In this document: one piece after another, positions 51,883 to 61,797 of the stretch | Layout: every line of letters starts with the position of its first letter | Numbering within the stretch: the stretch's first letter is position 1 | NCBI RefSeq assembly: GCF_040719265.1 | Contig: NZ_JBFDAH010000006.1 | Location: 62,001 to 126,000 of the forward strand | DNA: 64,000 bases | Origin: Aliikangiella maris | GTDB lineage: Bacteria > Pseudomonadota > Gammaproteobacteria > Enterobacterales > Kangiellaceae | Direction: 5' to 3' | Program-made: the position numbers and the translations under genes | The notes under the pieces: generated by a model | Seen by the model: the letters and a program-made list of their open reading frames with translations, nothing else | Databases searched by the model: none | Told to the model about the DNA's origin: nothing

Positions 51883-53850
51883 CTAACGAACCAGTTGATG
51901 CCAATACACCCACCCCAAAAATGCCAGTAACCCTAGCACCATCACCAAAACATAGTGGAATAAATAACCACTTTGTATTTTGCGCAGTTGTCCTGAAATT
52001 GCTGCAATAGTTTTAGCACTGCCATTAACCAACCAGCCATCAATAACGCCCATATCAATCCAACGCCAAAATCGCTTTCCAAGACCAACACCTCCGGCAG
52101 TAACGTAATTGATATAAAATCGATCAAAATAATAGTTATTTCGCAGCACCAGATTGAGTCCACTTAATCGTTGGTTTAGCCATTCACGCCATTCAGGTTT
52201 TAGGACAGTAAAAATATAGGCTGTAATAACGCCACCTATTGCTAACCAAAAAGGTAATGTCGCAACGGCATGGAACCCCAGCCCAACAACATCCTGATAG
52301 GCCTCGACGATTGGTTTTAATGTATCATGTACCGGCGTGACCGCTATTGCCTCGCCCAAAAAACGACCTGAAATTATTGGCCCAGCCATCCACCAGCTAA
52401 TACAAACAGAAGGAATCGCCAGTAACACCAAAGGACCCCAAACAACAATAGAAGGATCTTTCAAATGATCCTTGGTATGATTATCCATTCGTTCTTGAGT
52501 ATGAAAAACTAAAAAGAACATTCGAAATGAATAAAGCGCAGTAAAAAATACGCCTAGCAACACGCAAACATATGCATAAGATGCGGCTTTTAACGTCGAA
52601 TGCTCCACCGCCAGAATAATCGCTTCTTTTGAATAAAAACCAGAGAAAAAAGGCATACCAATTAATGCCAAAGAACCAATCAAACAAGTAAAATAAGTAA
52701 TCGGCAAGTACTTACGTAAATTGCCCATTTTTCGAATATCTTGTTCATGATGCATAGCAATGATTACGGAGCCTGCGGCTAAAAAAAGCAGCGCCTTAAA
52801 AAAAGCATGAGTTACCAGGTGAAAAATAGCAACCGAGTAAGCCGATGCACCTAGCGCAACTACCATATAACCTAATTGAGATAAGGTAGAGTAAGCAACA
52901 ACACGTTTAATATCATTTTGTACAACCCCTAAAAACCCCATAAACAGAGCGGTAGTTGCACCAATAATCAAAATCAAATTGAGAGTAACTTCAGAAAGTT
53001 CGAATATTGGTGACATTCTCGCTACCATAAAAACACCAGCGGTTACCATGGTAGCCGCATGTATTAATGCGGAAATTGGCGTTGGCCCTTCCATCGAATC
53101 AGGCAACCAGACATGCAGTGGAACCTGCGCACTTTTTCCCATTGCACCAATAAATAATCCAATACATATAAAAGTTATCACCGACCAACTGACTGAGTCG
53201 CTAATCACAAGCATTTGATCAGAAACCCCTGCTTTTATTTGTGCAAATACTGGCGCATAGTCTAATGTGCCAAATAACCAGTAAATACCGGCAATACCGA
53301 GTAAAAATCCCAGATCACCAACTCGGTTAACTAAAAAAGCTTTTAAATTAGCAAAAGTGGCCGTCGTTTTTTTATACCAAAAACCAATGAGCAAATAAGA
53401 AACAACCCCTACCGCTTCCCAGCCAAAAAACAATTGTAGAAAATTATTTGCCATCACCAAAGTCAGCATGGCGAAGGTAAATAGCGAAATATAAGCAAAA
53501 AAACGCTGATAGCCAGGATCATCTTTCATATAGCCAATCGTATAAATATGTACCATCAACGAAATAAAAGTGACCACTGACATCATTACCGCTGTCAATG
53601 CATCAATTAAAAATCCAATTTGAATAGTTAAATCACCAAGTTTTGCCCAAGTGTATAAAGTAATATTCAGTGGCTCTCGAGCAGTACCTACAAATACAAT
53701 TGCAACATTCAGCGACAATAAACAAGACAAGCCAACCGCAAAAATGGTTACACGATGAGCCATTTTTCGACCTATCCAATAACCAGCAAAACCCGCAATA
53801 AGTGCGGCAATTAAAGGCAGTAAAACAATTGCAATCAGTTGATTTTGCAT
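51883..53850 (-). CDS. nuoL: NADH-quinone oxidoreductase subunit L
   Basis: A 655-aa subunit, the distal antiporter module of complex I, with about 16 membrane helices and the long lateral helix at the C-terminus. LFFGWEAVGVVSYLLIGFW, KSAQVPLHVWLPDSMEGPTP and DIKRVVAYSTLSQLGYM carry the conserved channel residues. It starts 8 nt after nuoK. Confidence 0.98.
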   Translation of the reverse strand: MQNQLIAIVLLPLIAALIAGFAGYWIGRKMAHRVTIFAVGLSCLLSLNVAIVFVGTAREPLNITLYTWAKLGDLTIQIGFLIDALTAVMMSVVTFISLMVHIYTIGYMKDDPGYQRFFAYISLFTFAMLTLVMANNFLQLFFGWEAVGVVSYLLIGFWYKKTTATFANLKAFLVNRVGDLGFLLGIAGIYWLFGTLDYAPVFAQIKAGVSDQMLVISDSVSWSVITFICIGLFIGAMGKSAQVPLHVWLPDSMEGPTPISALIHAATMVTAGVFMVARMSPIFELSEVTLNLILIIGATTALFMGFLGVVQNDIKRVVAYSTLSQLGYMVVALGASAYSVAIFHLVTHAFFKALLFLAAGSVIIAMHHEQDIRKMGNLRKYLPITYFTCLIGSLALIGMPFFSGFYSKEAIILAVEHSTLKAASYAYVCVLLGVFFTALYSFRMFFLVFHTQERMDNHTKDHLKDPSIVVWGPLVLLAIPSVCISWWMAGPIISGRFLGEAIAVTPVHDTLKPIVEAYQDVVGLGFHAVATLPFWLAIGGVITAYIFTVLKPEWREWLNQRLSGLNLVLRNNYYFDRFYINYVTAGGVGLGKRFWRWIDMGVIDGWLVNGSAKTIAAISGQLRKIQSGYLFHYVLVMVLGLLAFLGWVYWHQLVR

Positions 53851-53858
53851 AAAGTCAA

Positions 53859-54164
53859 TTACCCCTTTAATTGATTGAGCTGTTCAACATCTATAGTTGC
53901 ACGATTTCTAAAAAGCACCACTATGATGGCTAATCCAATTGCGGCTTCTGCTGCGGCAACAGTTAAAATAAAAAAGACAAAAATCTGCCCAGCGGTATCA
54001 TCTAGAAAATAAGAAAAAGCAATAAAGTTAGTATTGACAGAGAGCAACATTAGCTCAATGCACATCAGTAATGTTATGACGTTTTTACGATTAATAATTA
54101 TACCCGCAACACTAATGGCAAAGAGTACGGCGCTTAACATCAAGTAGTCAGATAATCCAATCAT
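53859..54164 (-). CDS. nuoK: NADH-quinone oxidoreductase subunit K
   Basis: A 101-aa subunit with three membrane helices and the two conserved glutamates of the E-channel (MCIELMLLSVNTNF and AAAEAAIGLAIIV). Its ATG overlaps the nuoJ stop by 4 nt. Normal length. Confidence 0.98.
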   Translation of the reverse strand: MIGLSDYLMLSAVLFAISVAGIIINRKNVITLLMCIELMLLSVNTNFIAFSYFLDDTAGQIFVFFILTVAAAEAAIGLAIIVVLFRNRATIDVEQLNQLKG

Positions 54165-54811
54165 TTAGCTTTCTCCTGCGCTATATTTTCCTGAGGCGGT
54201 TGAGCAGGCTGAGGTTTAACGGCTTTCACTTCAACAATACGTAATCGGTTATTTTTGTTGGCCATTAATTGCTTATTGATATTTTGTGTTTTGCGATTTC
54301 GTCGCCCCCTAAATGTCAGTGCAATCGCCGAAATAATTGCCACCAGCAAAATAACCGCAGCAATTTCAAAAGCGATAACATACTCAGTATAGAGTATTCG
54401 CCCTAATGCTTTGATATTTGAATAGTCATCAGGTTTAGCAACCGGGTTTGAAAATTTATCAACCGAAAAAACACCACTGGAAATAAAACCATATAAGATA
54501 GCAAAGAAGCCAAGTGCTATTAACAGCGCTATTGGCAGCTTTTTAACAAAGCCTTGTCTGAGTGCGGCATAATCCACATCGAGCATCATCACCACAAACA
54601 ATAACAAGACCATAACGGCACCAACATAGACAACAATCAAACTGATTGCTAAAAATTCAGCTTCCATCATCAACCAGATGGCTGAAGCCGATGCAAAACA
54701 CAGCACTAAAAATAGGGCAGCTTTGACTGAATGTTTACTACTTACCACCATCAATGCTGAAAAAATCAACAAAGCGGCAAAACTGTAATAAACCAAAACT
54801 TGAAAACTCAT
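54161..54811 (-). CDS. nuoJ: NADH-quinone oxidoreductase subunit J
   Basis: A 216-aa membrane subunit with five helices, including the conserved VYVGAVMVLLLFVVMMLDVD (helix 3, with the pi-bulge region that gates proton transfer). The C-terminal tail after residue 165 is charged and Pro/Gln-rich (QPAQPPQEN). It overlaps nuoK by 4 nt; nuoI ends 118 nt upstream, a long gap for this operon. Confidence 0.97.
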   Translation of the reverse strand: MSFQVLVYYSFAALLIFSALMVVSSKHSVKAALFLVLCFASASAIWLMMEAEFLAISLIVVYVGAVMVLLLFVVMMLDVDYAALRQGFVKKLPIALLIALGFFAILYGFISSGVFSVDKFSNPVAKPDDYSNIKALGRILYTEYVIAFEIAAVILLVAIISAIALTFRGRRNRKTQNINKQLMANKNNRLRIVEVKAVKPQPAQPPQENIAQEKAK

Positions 54812-54929
54812 TCGCTAGTCTCTACTCATTTTTTAATATTTAATTTTTCTTTTTAAAAAAGCAATCATCGAAACGTTATCGACTTATTTTTAACACGCCG
54901 CTCTAATCTTTTTGTATTAACCACCACTT

Positions 54930-55421
54930 TTAGCGATACTTTGCATCAGCCTCTCTATCAGCAGCAATCTGTTGTTCGTGTTTATGTCCCAACTCAAGTA
55001 ATTTCTCTTTAGTCAGTATGTTTTCACCTTGATTTTCAAAATGATAATCAAATACTCGAGTCTCAACAATGGAATCCACCGGACAAGACTCTTCACAAAA
55101 GCCACAAAATATACACTTGAACAAATCAATTTCATATTTGGTGGTACGTCGTGTACCATCACTTTCTCGCTCTGCTGTTTCAATAGTAATTGCGGCAGCA
55201 GGACAAACGGCTTCACACAGCTTACAGCCAATACAACGCTCTTCTCCATTAGGATAAGAGCGAAGGGCATGCAATCCGCGAAATCGCGGTGACTGAGGCG
55301 TTTTTTCTTCGGGGTATTGAATCGTTATTTTTTTTCGAAACATATTTCCCCAAGTTACTTTTAACCCTTTCAGTAACTCAATTAATAAAAAACTATTAAA
55401 AAACTGTTTAGCGTTTTTCAT
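54930..55421 (-). CDS. nuoI: NADH-quinone oxidoreductase subunit I (two 4Fe-4S)
   Basis: A 163-aa ferredoxin-like subunit carrying clusters N6a and N6b. The ligands are CIGCKLCEAVCP and CIFCGFCEESCP. RFRGLHALRSYPNGEERC is a conserved lead-in. The ATG at 55421 follows an in-frame GTG at 55430; the ATG fits the family N-terminus better. nuoH ends 24 nt upstream. Confidence 0.97.
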   Translation of the reverse strand: MKNAKQFFNSFLLIELLKGLKVTWGNMFRKKITIQYPEEKTPQSPRFRGLHALRSYPNGEERCIGCKLCEAVCPAAAITIETAERESDGTRRTTKYEIDLFKCIFCGFCEESCPVDSIVETRVFDYHFENQGENILTKEKLLELGHKHEQQIAADREADAKYR

Positions 55422-55444
55422 ATAAAGCACTCATTCGTTTTTAA

Positions 55445-56497
55445 TTAGTTAAATGGCCAGACATTAGATTTAATCCAGATAGCCACTACCGGTAACCAGA
55501 CCAGCGTTACCGGTATAAATATTTTCCAACCCAGACGCATTATCTGGTCATAGCGAAATCGCGGAAATGTTGCACGGATCCATATTAGTCCAAACAGAAA
55601 AAATGCTGACTTTATCAACAGCCAAATGGTTCCGGGTATCCACGCAGTTATTGTGTCTAAAAATCCATACCCTTCAAAAGGAGATAGCCAGCCACCAAAA
55701 AACATTAATGCCGTTAAAAATGAAATTAAAATCATATTGGCATACTCAGCCAAAAAGAACAGAGAAAACGCCATGCCGCCATATTCAACGTGAAAACCAG
55801 CCACAATTTCAGATTCACCTTCGGCCATATCAAAGGGAGCCCGATTAGTCTCTGCAACACCCGAAATCCAGTAAACCACTAACAGCGGGAAAAGCGGAAT
55901 CCAAAACCATTGTCCAATACCACCGGATTGAGCAAGCACTATTTCACCAATATTCATACTCTGTGCGCACATTAATACACCGACTAACGCAAATCCCATT
56001 GCAAGCTCATAAGAAACAATTTGCGCTGCTGAACGCATCGCCCCTAAAAAAGCATATTTAGAATTCGAAGCCCAACCAGCAATAATAACGCCATAAACGC
56101 CGATGGATGTCATTGCCAAAATATACAATAACCCTGCATTAATATCGGCCAAAACGATACCCGCATCAAATGGAATCACAGCCCAGGCAGCAAAAGAAGG
56201 TCCAATAAATAGTACTGGCGCAATAATAAAAAGTGTCTTGCTGGAACCACGCGGAATTATGATTTCTTTCATAATCAATTTGACGGTATCGGCAATTGGT
56301 TGCAACCAACCTTTAGGTCCAACGCGGTTAGGTCCGAGGCGCAGTTGCATATAGCCGATTAACTTTCGTTCAGCATAAGTGGTATACGCCACCGCTAAAA
56401 TTAAAGGTAGAATAATTGCGACAATTTTCATAACTATCCAGGCTAGATTTTCAATCCAACCTAAAATATCAATTCCCATTAACCCTGCCTCACTCAT
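55445..56497 (-). CDS. nuoH: NADH-quinone oxidoreductase subunit H
   Basis: A 350-aa membrane subunit that forms the quinone chamber with NuoB and NuoD. AYTTYAERKLIGYMQLRLGP, DTVKLIMKEIIIP and the acidic loop AETNRAPFDMAEGESEIVAGF are conserved. About eight helices. Its ATG overlaps the nuoG stop by 4 nt. Confidence 0.98.
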   Translation of the reverse strand: MSEAGLMGIDILGWIENLAWIVMKIVAIILPLILAVAYTTYAERKLIGYMQLRLGPNRVGPKGWLQPIADTVKLIMKEIIIPRGSSKTLFIIAPVLFIGPSFAAWAVIPFDAGIVLADINAGLLYILAMTSIGVYGVIIAGWASNSKYAFLGAMRSAAQIVSYELAMGFALVGVLMCAQSMNIGEIVLAQSGGIGQWFWIPLFPLLVVYWISGVAETNRAPFDMAEGESEIVAGFHVEYGGMAFSLFFLAEYANMILISFLTALMFFGGWLSPFEGYGFLDTITAWIPGTIWLLIKSAFFLFGLIWIRATFPRFRYDQIMRLGWKIFIPVTLVWLPVVAIWIKSNVWPFN

Positions 56498-58683
56498 GTT
56501 TTTACCGGCGAAATACTAATAGGATGGGTCGATGCCTTAGGCGTTCGCTGCAAGGCTTTTGCTCGCCTGACCATTGAGTCAACCATATAAAGCCCCAGAG
56601 ATTGTCTAGCGACTTCATGTTCTTCCAGATTTTGTAAAGGCGCAGGAATCTTTCGAGACACTTTTGCCTCGCCGACCGCATCAAATTTTTCTCTTAACTC
56701 TTCAATCACTTGCTTTGAAGATTCATACTCAAACCCTGGCAGGTCAAGTAAATTGGCTAGTACGCGTAATACCTTCCATGCAGGTCTGGCTTCTCCAGGG
56801 GCATTGACTGCCGCCGCAAATGTTTGCCATATTCCTTCAACATTGACATAGGTACCAGATGTTTCATAACAGCCCGCAATGGGTAACATAATATCGGCAT
56901 ACTCTGGTACTCGGCCATCGGCAAAAGGCGTCAGGACAATCACACAGTCAGCTTGATTTAAATGGTTAAGTGATTCTTGCGGCCATAAACTTTCTACATC
57001 GGGTTCACAGTTGATCAACATATATCCCTTTAAGCCTTCAGTTAACATTTGCCGCGCATTTTTACCACGCTCTGACTTTCCACCAACAGCAGATTGACAT
57101 GGCACAGCACCAGCAATTTTATTTCCAGCAGCATTACAACCTTGAGTCATATAGCCCCAATCTGACTGAGTAACCGTAGCTAATAGTTCAGCTAACCAGT
57201 TAATCGTTTCAGCTTGCGGATGCTCTTGCACAAAATTGCCCATTAAAATACATGCAGCTTGCGCATCAAATAGACATCTTGCTATTGCTTCGTGGGTTTC
57301 CGAAGGAGAAAAAACAGACAACCATTCTTTGGTTTCCGCATTTAAAATATCTGGCTTTAATTTATCAGCAATTGCAACAACACAAGCAAACTCGTGGGCT
57401 AACCGATTGGCAGCGGGCTGAATTTCTTGATGAAGTCGAAAATTATACTCACCATCAAAAGGATTAATCGCCATGACTTTTCCAAATCCGGTAGACTTTC
57501 TAACGCGCAATGTTGTTAATGGTTGTTCATGTCGTAAATCGGCTGCAACTAATAGCGTAGCATCCATAGTATCAAGATTCGCCATTGGAAAATTTAATCC
57601 GGAGCGAACACTTCCTCTGTCATCACCACTGAAGTCACGCCGCCGTGTTCTAAAATCAATATTATGACAACCTGCACCACGCATTAATTTTTGAGCTAAA
57701 TATGCCTCTTCAGTCGTTACATTGCTACCCGTTAACAGGCCAAATGATTGCCCATTAGAACCGCCAATTATGCGCTTCATTTGTGTAACGACAGTGTTAA
57801 GAGCCGTTTGCCAATCGGTATCTTGCCAGCGACCATTTTGTTTTATACGAGGCTTTAATAGACGCTCTCCTTCGGTCAATGCCTGATAAGAAAAACGATC
57901 ACGATCTGATAACCAGACTTCATTAATTGACTCATTTTCTTTCGGGACGACGCGAATAATCTCTCCGCGTCGATGATGTATATGAACATTAGAGCCAAGG
58001 CAATCATGCGCGGCAATTGAATCAGCTTCGGTTAGCTCCCAAGGGCGAGCTTTAAATCGTGAGGGCTTAGCCGTTAATGCACCAACAGGACACAAGTCTA
58101 TGATATTGGCTGACACTTCAGACTCCATTGATGCTTCAATATAAGTACCAATCTCCATATGCTCACCCCGCCCTGTAGCACCAATTTCTCTAATGCCAAC
58201 AATTTCCTGGCCAAAACGAACGCAGCGGGTACAGTGAATACAACGAGTCATATCGGTTGCGATTAATGGGCCGAGATCTTTATCCTCAACCGCACGCTTT
58301 CCTTCTGTAAAACGGCTCACATCTTCACCAAATTCCATGGCCAAATCTTGTAGTTCACACTCCCCCCCCTGATCACACACGGGACAATCTAACGGGTGAT
58401 TAATTAACAAAAACTCCATCACGGCTTTTTGAGCATCGATTGCTTTGTTAGACTGAGTCTTTATGACCATACCTTCGGCAACCGGCGTTGCACAGGCAGG
58501 CACAGCCTTTGGCAGGTTAGCCACTTCGACCATACACATGCGGCAATTGGCCGCCACTGATAATTTTTTATGGTAACAAAATCGAGGGATATAAACATCG
58601 ACAGCGTCTGCCGCTTCGATAATCATCGAACCAACTTCTGCTTCGAGTATTTGTCCGTCAATTTCTATTTTCACTTTGCCCAT
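56494..58683 (-). CDS. nuoG: NADH-quinone oxidoreductase subunit G
   Basis: A 729-aa peripheral-arm subunit. The N-terminal 2Fe-2S (N1b) ligands are in PRFCYHKKL, NCRMCMVEV and PACATPV; HPLDCPVCDQGGECELQD and CIHCTRCVRF give the 4Fe-4S clusters N4 and N5. The molybdopterin-like C-terminal fold follows. The CxxCxxxC motif of the extra N7 cluster of E. coli NuoG is missing (the region reads AAHDCLGSN), and the protein is about 180 residues shorter. The ATG at 58683 lies 8 nt downstream of the nuoF stop; an upstream GTG-type start would overlap nuoF. Confidence 0.97.
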   Translation of the reverse strand: MGKVKIEIDGQILEAEVGSMIIEAADAVDVYIPRFCYHKKLSVAANCRMCMVEVANLPKAVPACATPVAEGMVIKTQSNKAIDAQKAVMEFLLINHPLDCPVCDQGGECELQDLAMEFGEDVSRFTEGKRAVEDKDLGPLIATDMTRCIHCTRCVRFGQEIVGIREIGATGRGEHMEIGTYIEASMESEVSANIIDLCPVGALTAKPSRFKARPWELTEADSIAAHDCLGSNVHIHHRRGEIIRVVPKENESINEVWLSDRDRFSYQALTEGERLLKPRIKQNGRWQDTDWQTALNTVVTQMKRIIGGSNGQSFGLLTGSNVTTEEAYLAQKLMRGAGCHNIDFRTRRRDFSGDDRGSVRSGLNFPMANLDTMDATLLVAADLRHEQPLTTLRVRKSTGFGKVMAINPFDGEYNFRLHQEIQPAANRLAHEFACVVAIADKLKPDILNAETKEWLSVFSPSETHEAIARCLFDAQAACILMGNFVQEHPQAETINWLAELLATVTQSDWGYMTQGCNAAGNKIAGAVPCQSAVGGKSERGKNARQMLTEGLKGYMLINCEPDVESLWPQESLNHLNQADCVIVLTPFADGRVPEYADIMLPIAGCYETSGTYVNVEGIWQTFAAAVNAPGEARPAWKVLRVLANLLDLPGFEYESSKQVIEELREKFDAVGEAKVSRKIPAPLQNLEEHEVARQSLGLYMVDSMVRRAKALQRTPKASTHPISISPVKT

Positions 58684-58690
58684 GATAATT

Positions 58691-59962
58691 CTACCCTTTG
58701 ACCAGACTTCGCTTGTGCTCAATCATATATTCAAATTCATGGCGAAAATGTTTGAGAAAACCTTGCACAGGCATTGCTGCCGCATCTCCGAGTGCACAAA
58801 TGGTTCGTCCCATAATATTTCCCGCGATACGATCCAGATTATCCAAATCTTCTGCGCGACCTTCCCCATTTAATATTCGATCAATCACTCGAGACATCCA
58901 GCCCGTACCCTCCCTACAAGGCGAACATTGACCACAAGATTCTTCATAATAAAAATGCGCAGTAATCGCAGCAATTTCTACGATACAGGTTGTCTCATCA
59001 AGCACCATGACCGCCCCTGAACCGAGCATGGATCCGGCTTTACCAATTGCGTCGTAATCCATGGTTAAATCCAACATCGCATCAGCCGGTAAAATGGGCG
59101 AAGAAGAACCGCCAGGAATGACGGCTTTTAACTGTTTTCCGCCCAATACACCGCCAGCTAATTCAAGCAAGGCTTTAAACGGCGTACCCAAATTAATTTC
59201 AAAATTGCCAGGATTATTCACATGCCCCGAAACTGAAAAAATTTTAGTTCCGCCATTATTGGGTTTACCCAATTCAAGAAACCATTGACCACCATGTTGC
59301 AAAATTGCGGGAACTGACGCATAGCTTTCGGTGTTATTCACATTAGTCGGCCGACCAAACAAACCATAATTTGCCGGAAATGGAGGTTTAAACCTAGGCT
59401 GTCCTTTTTTACCTTCAATCGATTCAATCAATGCAGTTTCTTCGCCACAAATATACGCACCTGCTCCTAAATGATTGTACAACTCAAAACAAAAATCGGA
59501 GCCTAAAATATTATCGCCCAAATAATTTTTTGCTTTCGCCTCGGCAATAGCAGCTTCCATTCGGCTAAAAGGTTCATAAAACTCACCACGCATATAGTTG
59601 TATCCTACCGTGGCATTCATCACATAACCGGCAATTATCATCCCTTCAATAAGTTGATGAGGATTGTAACGTAAGATATCTCTATCTTTAAATGTTCCCG
59701 GCTCACCTTCATCAGAATTGCATACCACATATTTTTGTCCTGGCATATTGCGCGGCATAAAACTCCATTTCAAACCTGTAGGAAATCCTGCACCACCTCG
59801 CCCACGCAAAGCAGATAGTTTTAATTCATCAATAATCGTATCGTAAGAAAGTTCACCGGCAATAATTTTTTTAAGTACCGTATAACCACCAACACTTTCA
59901 TAAGATTCCAGTGACCAAGGAGTATCGAGATGTAAAGTTCGAAAGCAGACTTCATTTGCCAC
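58691..59962 (-). CDS. nuoF: NADH-quinone oxidoreductase subunit F (FMN, NADH-binding)
   Basis: A 423-aa flavoprotein subunit. LRGRGGAGFPTGLKW and NSDEGEPGTFKDRDI bind NADH and FMN; the N3 cluster ligands are in ESCGQCSPCREGT. The start is GTG at 59962, set by a strong AAAGGAG 6 nt upstream. nuoE ends 3 nt before. Confidence 0.98.
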   Translation of the reverse strand: MANEVCFRTLHLDTPWSLESYESVGGYTVLKKIIAGELSYDTIIDELKLSALRGRGGAGFPTGLKWSFMPRNMPGQKYVVCNSDEGEPGTFKDRDILRYNPHQLIEGMIIAGYVMNATVGYNYMRGEFYEPFSRMEAAIAEAKAKNYLGDNILGSDFCFELYNHLGAGAYICGEETALIESIEGKKGQPRFKPPFPANYGLFGRPTNVNNTESYASVPAILQHGGQWFLELGKPNNGGTKIFSVSGHVNNPGNFEINLGTPFKALLELAGGVLGGKQLKAVIPGGSSSPILPADAMLDLTMDYDAIGKAGSMLGSGAVMVLDETTCIVEIAAITAHFYYEESCGQCSPCREGTGWMSRVIDRILNGEGRAEDLDNLDRIAGNIMGRTICALGDAAAMPVQGFLKHFRHEFEYMIEHKRSLVKG

Positions 59963-59965
59963 AGG

Positions 59966-60544
59966 CTACTCCTTTGAGTCAGGAGAGTTTGATTCTCCTT
60001 TGTCTTCAGTGGATTGATTTAGCTCTATTTGCGCTATTTCTGAAAGAATCTGATCAACTTTTTCTTCAGTTAAATTTTCATAGTAAACTTTATTAACTTC
60101 TAGCATTGGCGCGCCACCACATGCCGCCATGCACTCAACAGTTTGAATGGTGTATAAACCATCTTCTGTTGTTTCACCCACTTTAATATTTAACCGATTT
60201 TGTAAATGCTGCAAAATCTGATTGGCTCCTCGCAGAGTACAAGAAATATTATTACATACGGATATCACATGCTTGCCAACTTTGTTTAAATGAAACAAGG
60301 TATAAAAAGTAGCAACTTCGTACACGGCAATATGTGGTACATCTAAATATTCTGCAACAGCCTGCATCATTTCATCAGTCAAATAATTACCGTTATGTTG
60401 TTGCACAACTTTAAGTGCAGCCATAATAGGTGGACGTTTTCGTTCCGCTGGATATTTACTTATCCAGTGATCAACTTCTGCGATTGCTTCAGGTGGAACG
60501 ATATTTTTTAAATGTAATTTGTTATCGTAAGTTAAATCGGTCAT
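59966..60544 (-). CDS. nuoE: NADH-quinone oxidoreductase subunit E (2Fe-2S)
   Basis: A 192-aa subunit with the N1a 2Fe-2S ligands in SVCNNISCTLRG and ECMAACGGAPML. HIAVYEVATFYTLF precedes them. A short acidic tail (STEDKGESNSPDS) follows the conserved domain. The ATG overlaps the nuoD stop by one base. Confidence 0.98.
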   Translation of the reverse strand: MTDLTYDNKLHLKNIVPPEAIAEVDHWISKYPAERKRPPIMAALKVVQQHNGNYLTDEMMQAVAEYLDVPHIAVYEVATFYTLFHLNKVGKHVISVCNNISCTLRGANQILQHLQNRLNIKVGETTEDGLYTIQTVECMAACGGAPMLEVNKVYYENLTEEKVDQILSEIAQIELNQSTEDKGESNSPDSKE

Positions 60545-61797
60545 CAGCGATCTATCTCTCCAAACACAATATCCATTGTGCCAATAATGGCAACAACATC
60601 AGCGAGCATATGTCCTTTACTGACTTCATCCATTGCAGCTAAATGAGCAAATCCTGGCGCTCTGATTTTTAAGCGATAAGGTTTGTTGGCACCATCTGAA
60701 ACCAGATAAATACCAAACTCCCCTTTTGGATGCTCAACAGCAGCGTAAGCTTCACCTTTAGGTACACAATAACCTTCAGAAAATAATTTAAAATGATGAA
60801 TCATGGCTTCCATATCATTTTTCATCACTGCACGTTTTGGTGGCACTATTTTGTGATTATCAATAATCACTGGCCCCGGATTTTGTTTAAGCCACTGGAT
60901 ACATTGTCGAATAATTTTATTTGACTGGCGCATCTCTTCAACACGAACCAGATATCGATCATAACTGTCGCCATTTCGTCCAACAGGAATGTCAAAATCC
61001 AATTCAGCATACACATCATACGGCTGCATTTTTCGTAAATCCCAGGCAATTCCCGATCCGCGTAGCATAGGTCCAGAAAATCCCAACTGAAAAGCACGTT
61101 CGGGCGATACGACGCCAATTCCTACCAGCCGCTGCTTCCAGATTCTATTTTCAGTTAATAAAGACTCATACTCATCGACACTGGCATCAAAAGTCTGGGT
61201 AAAATCCCACAAAAAGTCGAGTAAGGATCCTTGCCGGTTTGCATTTAGTTCGGCCAGTTTTTTTTCATTTCGCCAAGGGGATTTTTCATATTTTGGCATT
61301 TCATCAGGTAAGTCGCGATAGACGCCACCAGGTCGAAAATAAGTCGCATGCATTCTCGTGCCCGACACCGCCTCGTAGGCATCCATTAACGGTTCACGAT
61401 CTCGAAAACAATATAAAAACATAGTCATGGCACCGACATCGAGTCCATGAGCACCGAGCCACATTAAATGATTTAATATGCGAGTTACCTCAGCAAACAT
61501 ACAGCGAATATATTGCGCACGAATTGGCGGTGTGATACCTAGCAGTTTTTCAATCGCTAAAACATAAGCGTGTTCATTACACATCATTGATACATAATCG
61601 AGTCGATCCATGTAACCAATACTTTGATTATAAGGTTTGATTTCGGCTAGTTTTTCTGTAGCTCGATGGAGCAGACCTATATGAGGATCGGCTCGCTCAA
61701 TCGTTTCGCCGTCCATCTCTAAAATCATCCTCAGGACGCCATGAGCGGCAGGATGTTGTGGACCGAAATTAAGCGTGTAATGTTCAATATCTGCCAT
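60544..61797 (-). CDS. nuoD: NADH-quinone oxidoreductase subunit D
   Basis: A 417-aa subunit homologous to the 49-kDa protein, forming the quinone pocket with NuoB. NFGPQHPAAHGVLRMILEMDGE and HIGLLHRATEKLAEIKPY are the family openings; the conserved MCNEHAYVLAIEKLLGI and C-terminal DIVFGEIDR are present. It is separate from nuoC, and 355 nt of gene-free DNA lie between the two. The family's dimethylated Arg, the substrate of MidA/NDUFAF7 in mitochondria, falls in the N-terminal part; a MidA-like methyltransferase is encoded at 8043-9338. Confidence 0.98.
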   Translation of the reverse strand: MADIEHYTLNFGPQHPAAHGVLRMILEMDGETIERADPHIGLLHRATEKLAEIKPYNQSIGYMDRLDYVSMMCNEHAYVLAIEKLLGITPPIRAQYIRCMFAEVTRILNHLMWLGAHGLDVGAMTMFLYCFRDREPLMDAYEAVSGTRMHATYFRPGGVYRDLPDEMPKYEKSPWRNEKKLAELNANRQGSLLDFLWDFTQTFDASVDEYESLLTENRIWKQRLVGIGVVSPERAFQLGFSGPMLRGSGIAWDLRKMQPYDVYAELDFDIPVGRNGDSYDRYLVRVEEMRQSNKIIRQCIQWLKQNPGPVIIDNHKIVPPKRAVMKNDMEAMIHHFKLFSEGYCVPKGEAYAAVEHPKGEFGIYLVSDGANKPYRLKIRAPGFAHLAAMDEVSKGHMLADVVAIIGTMDIVFGEIDR

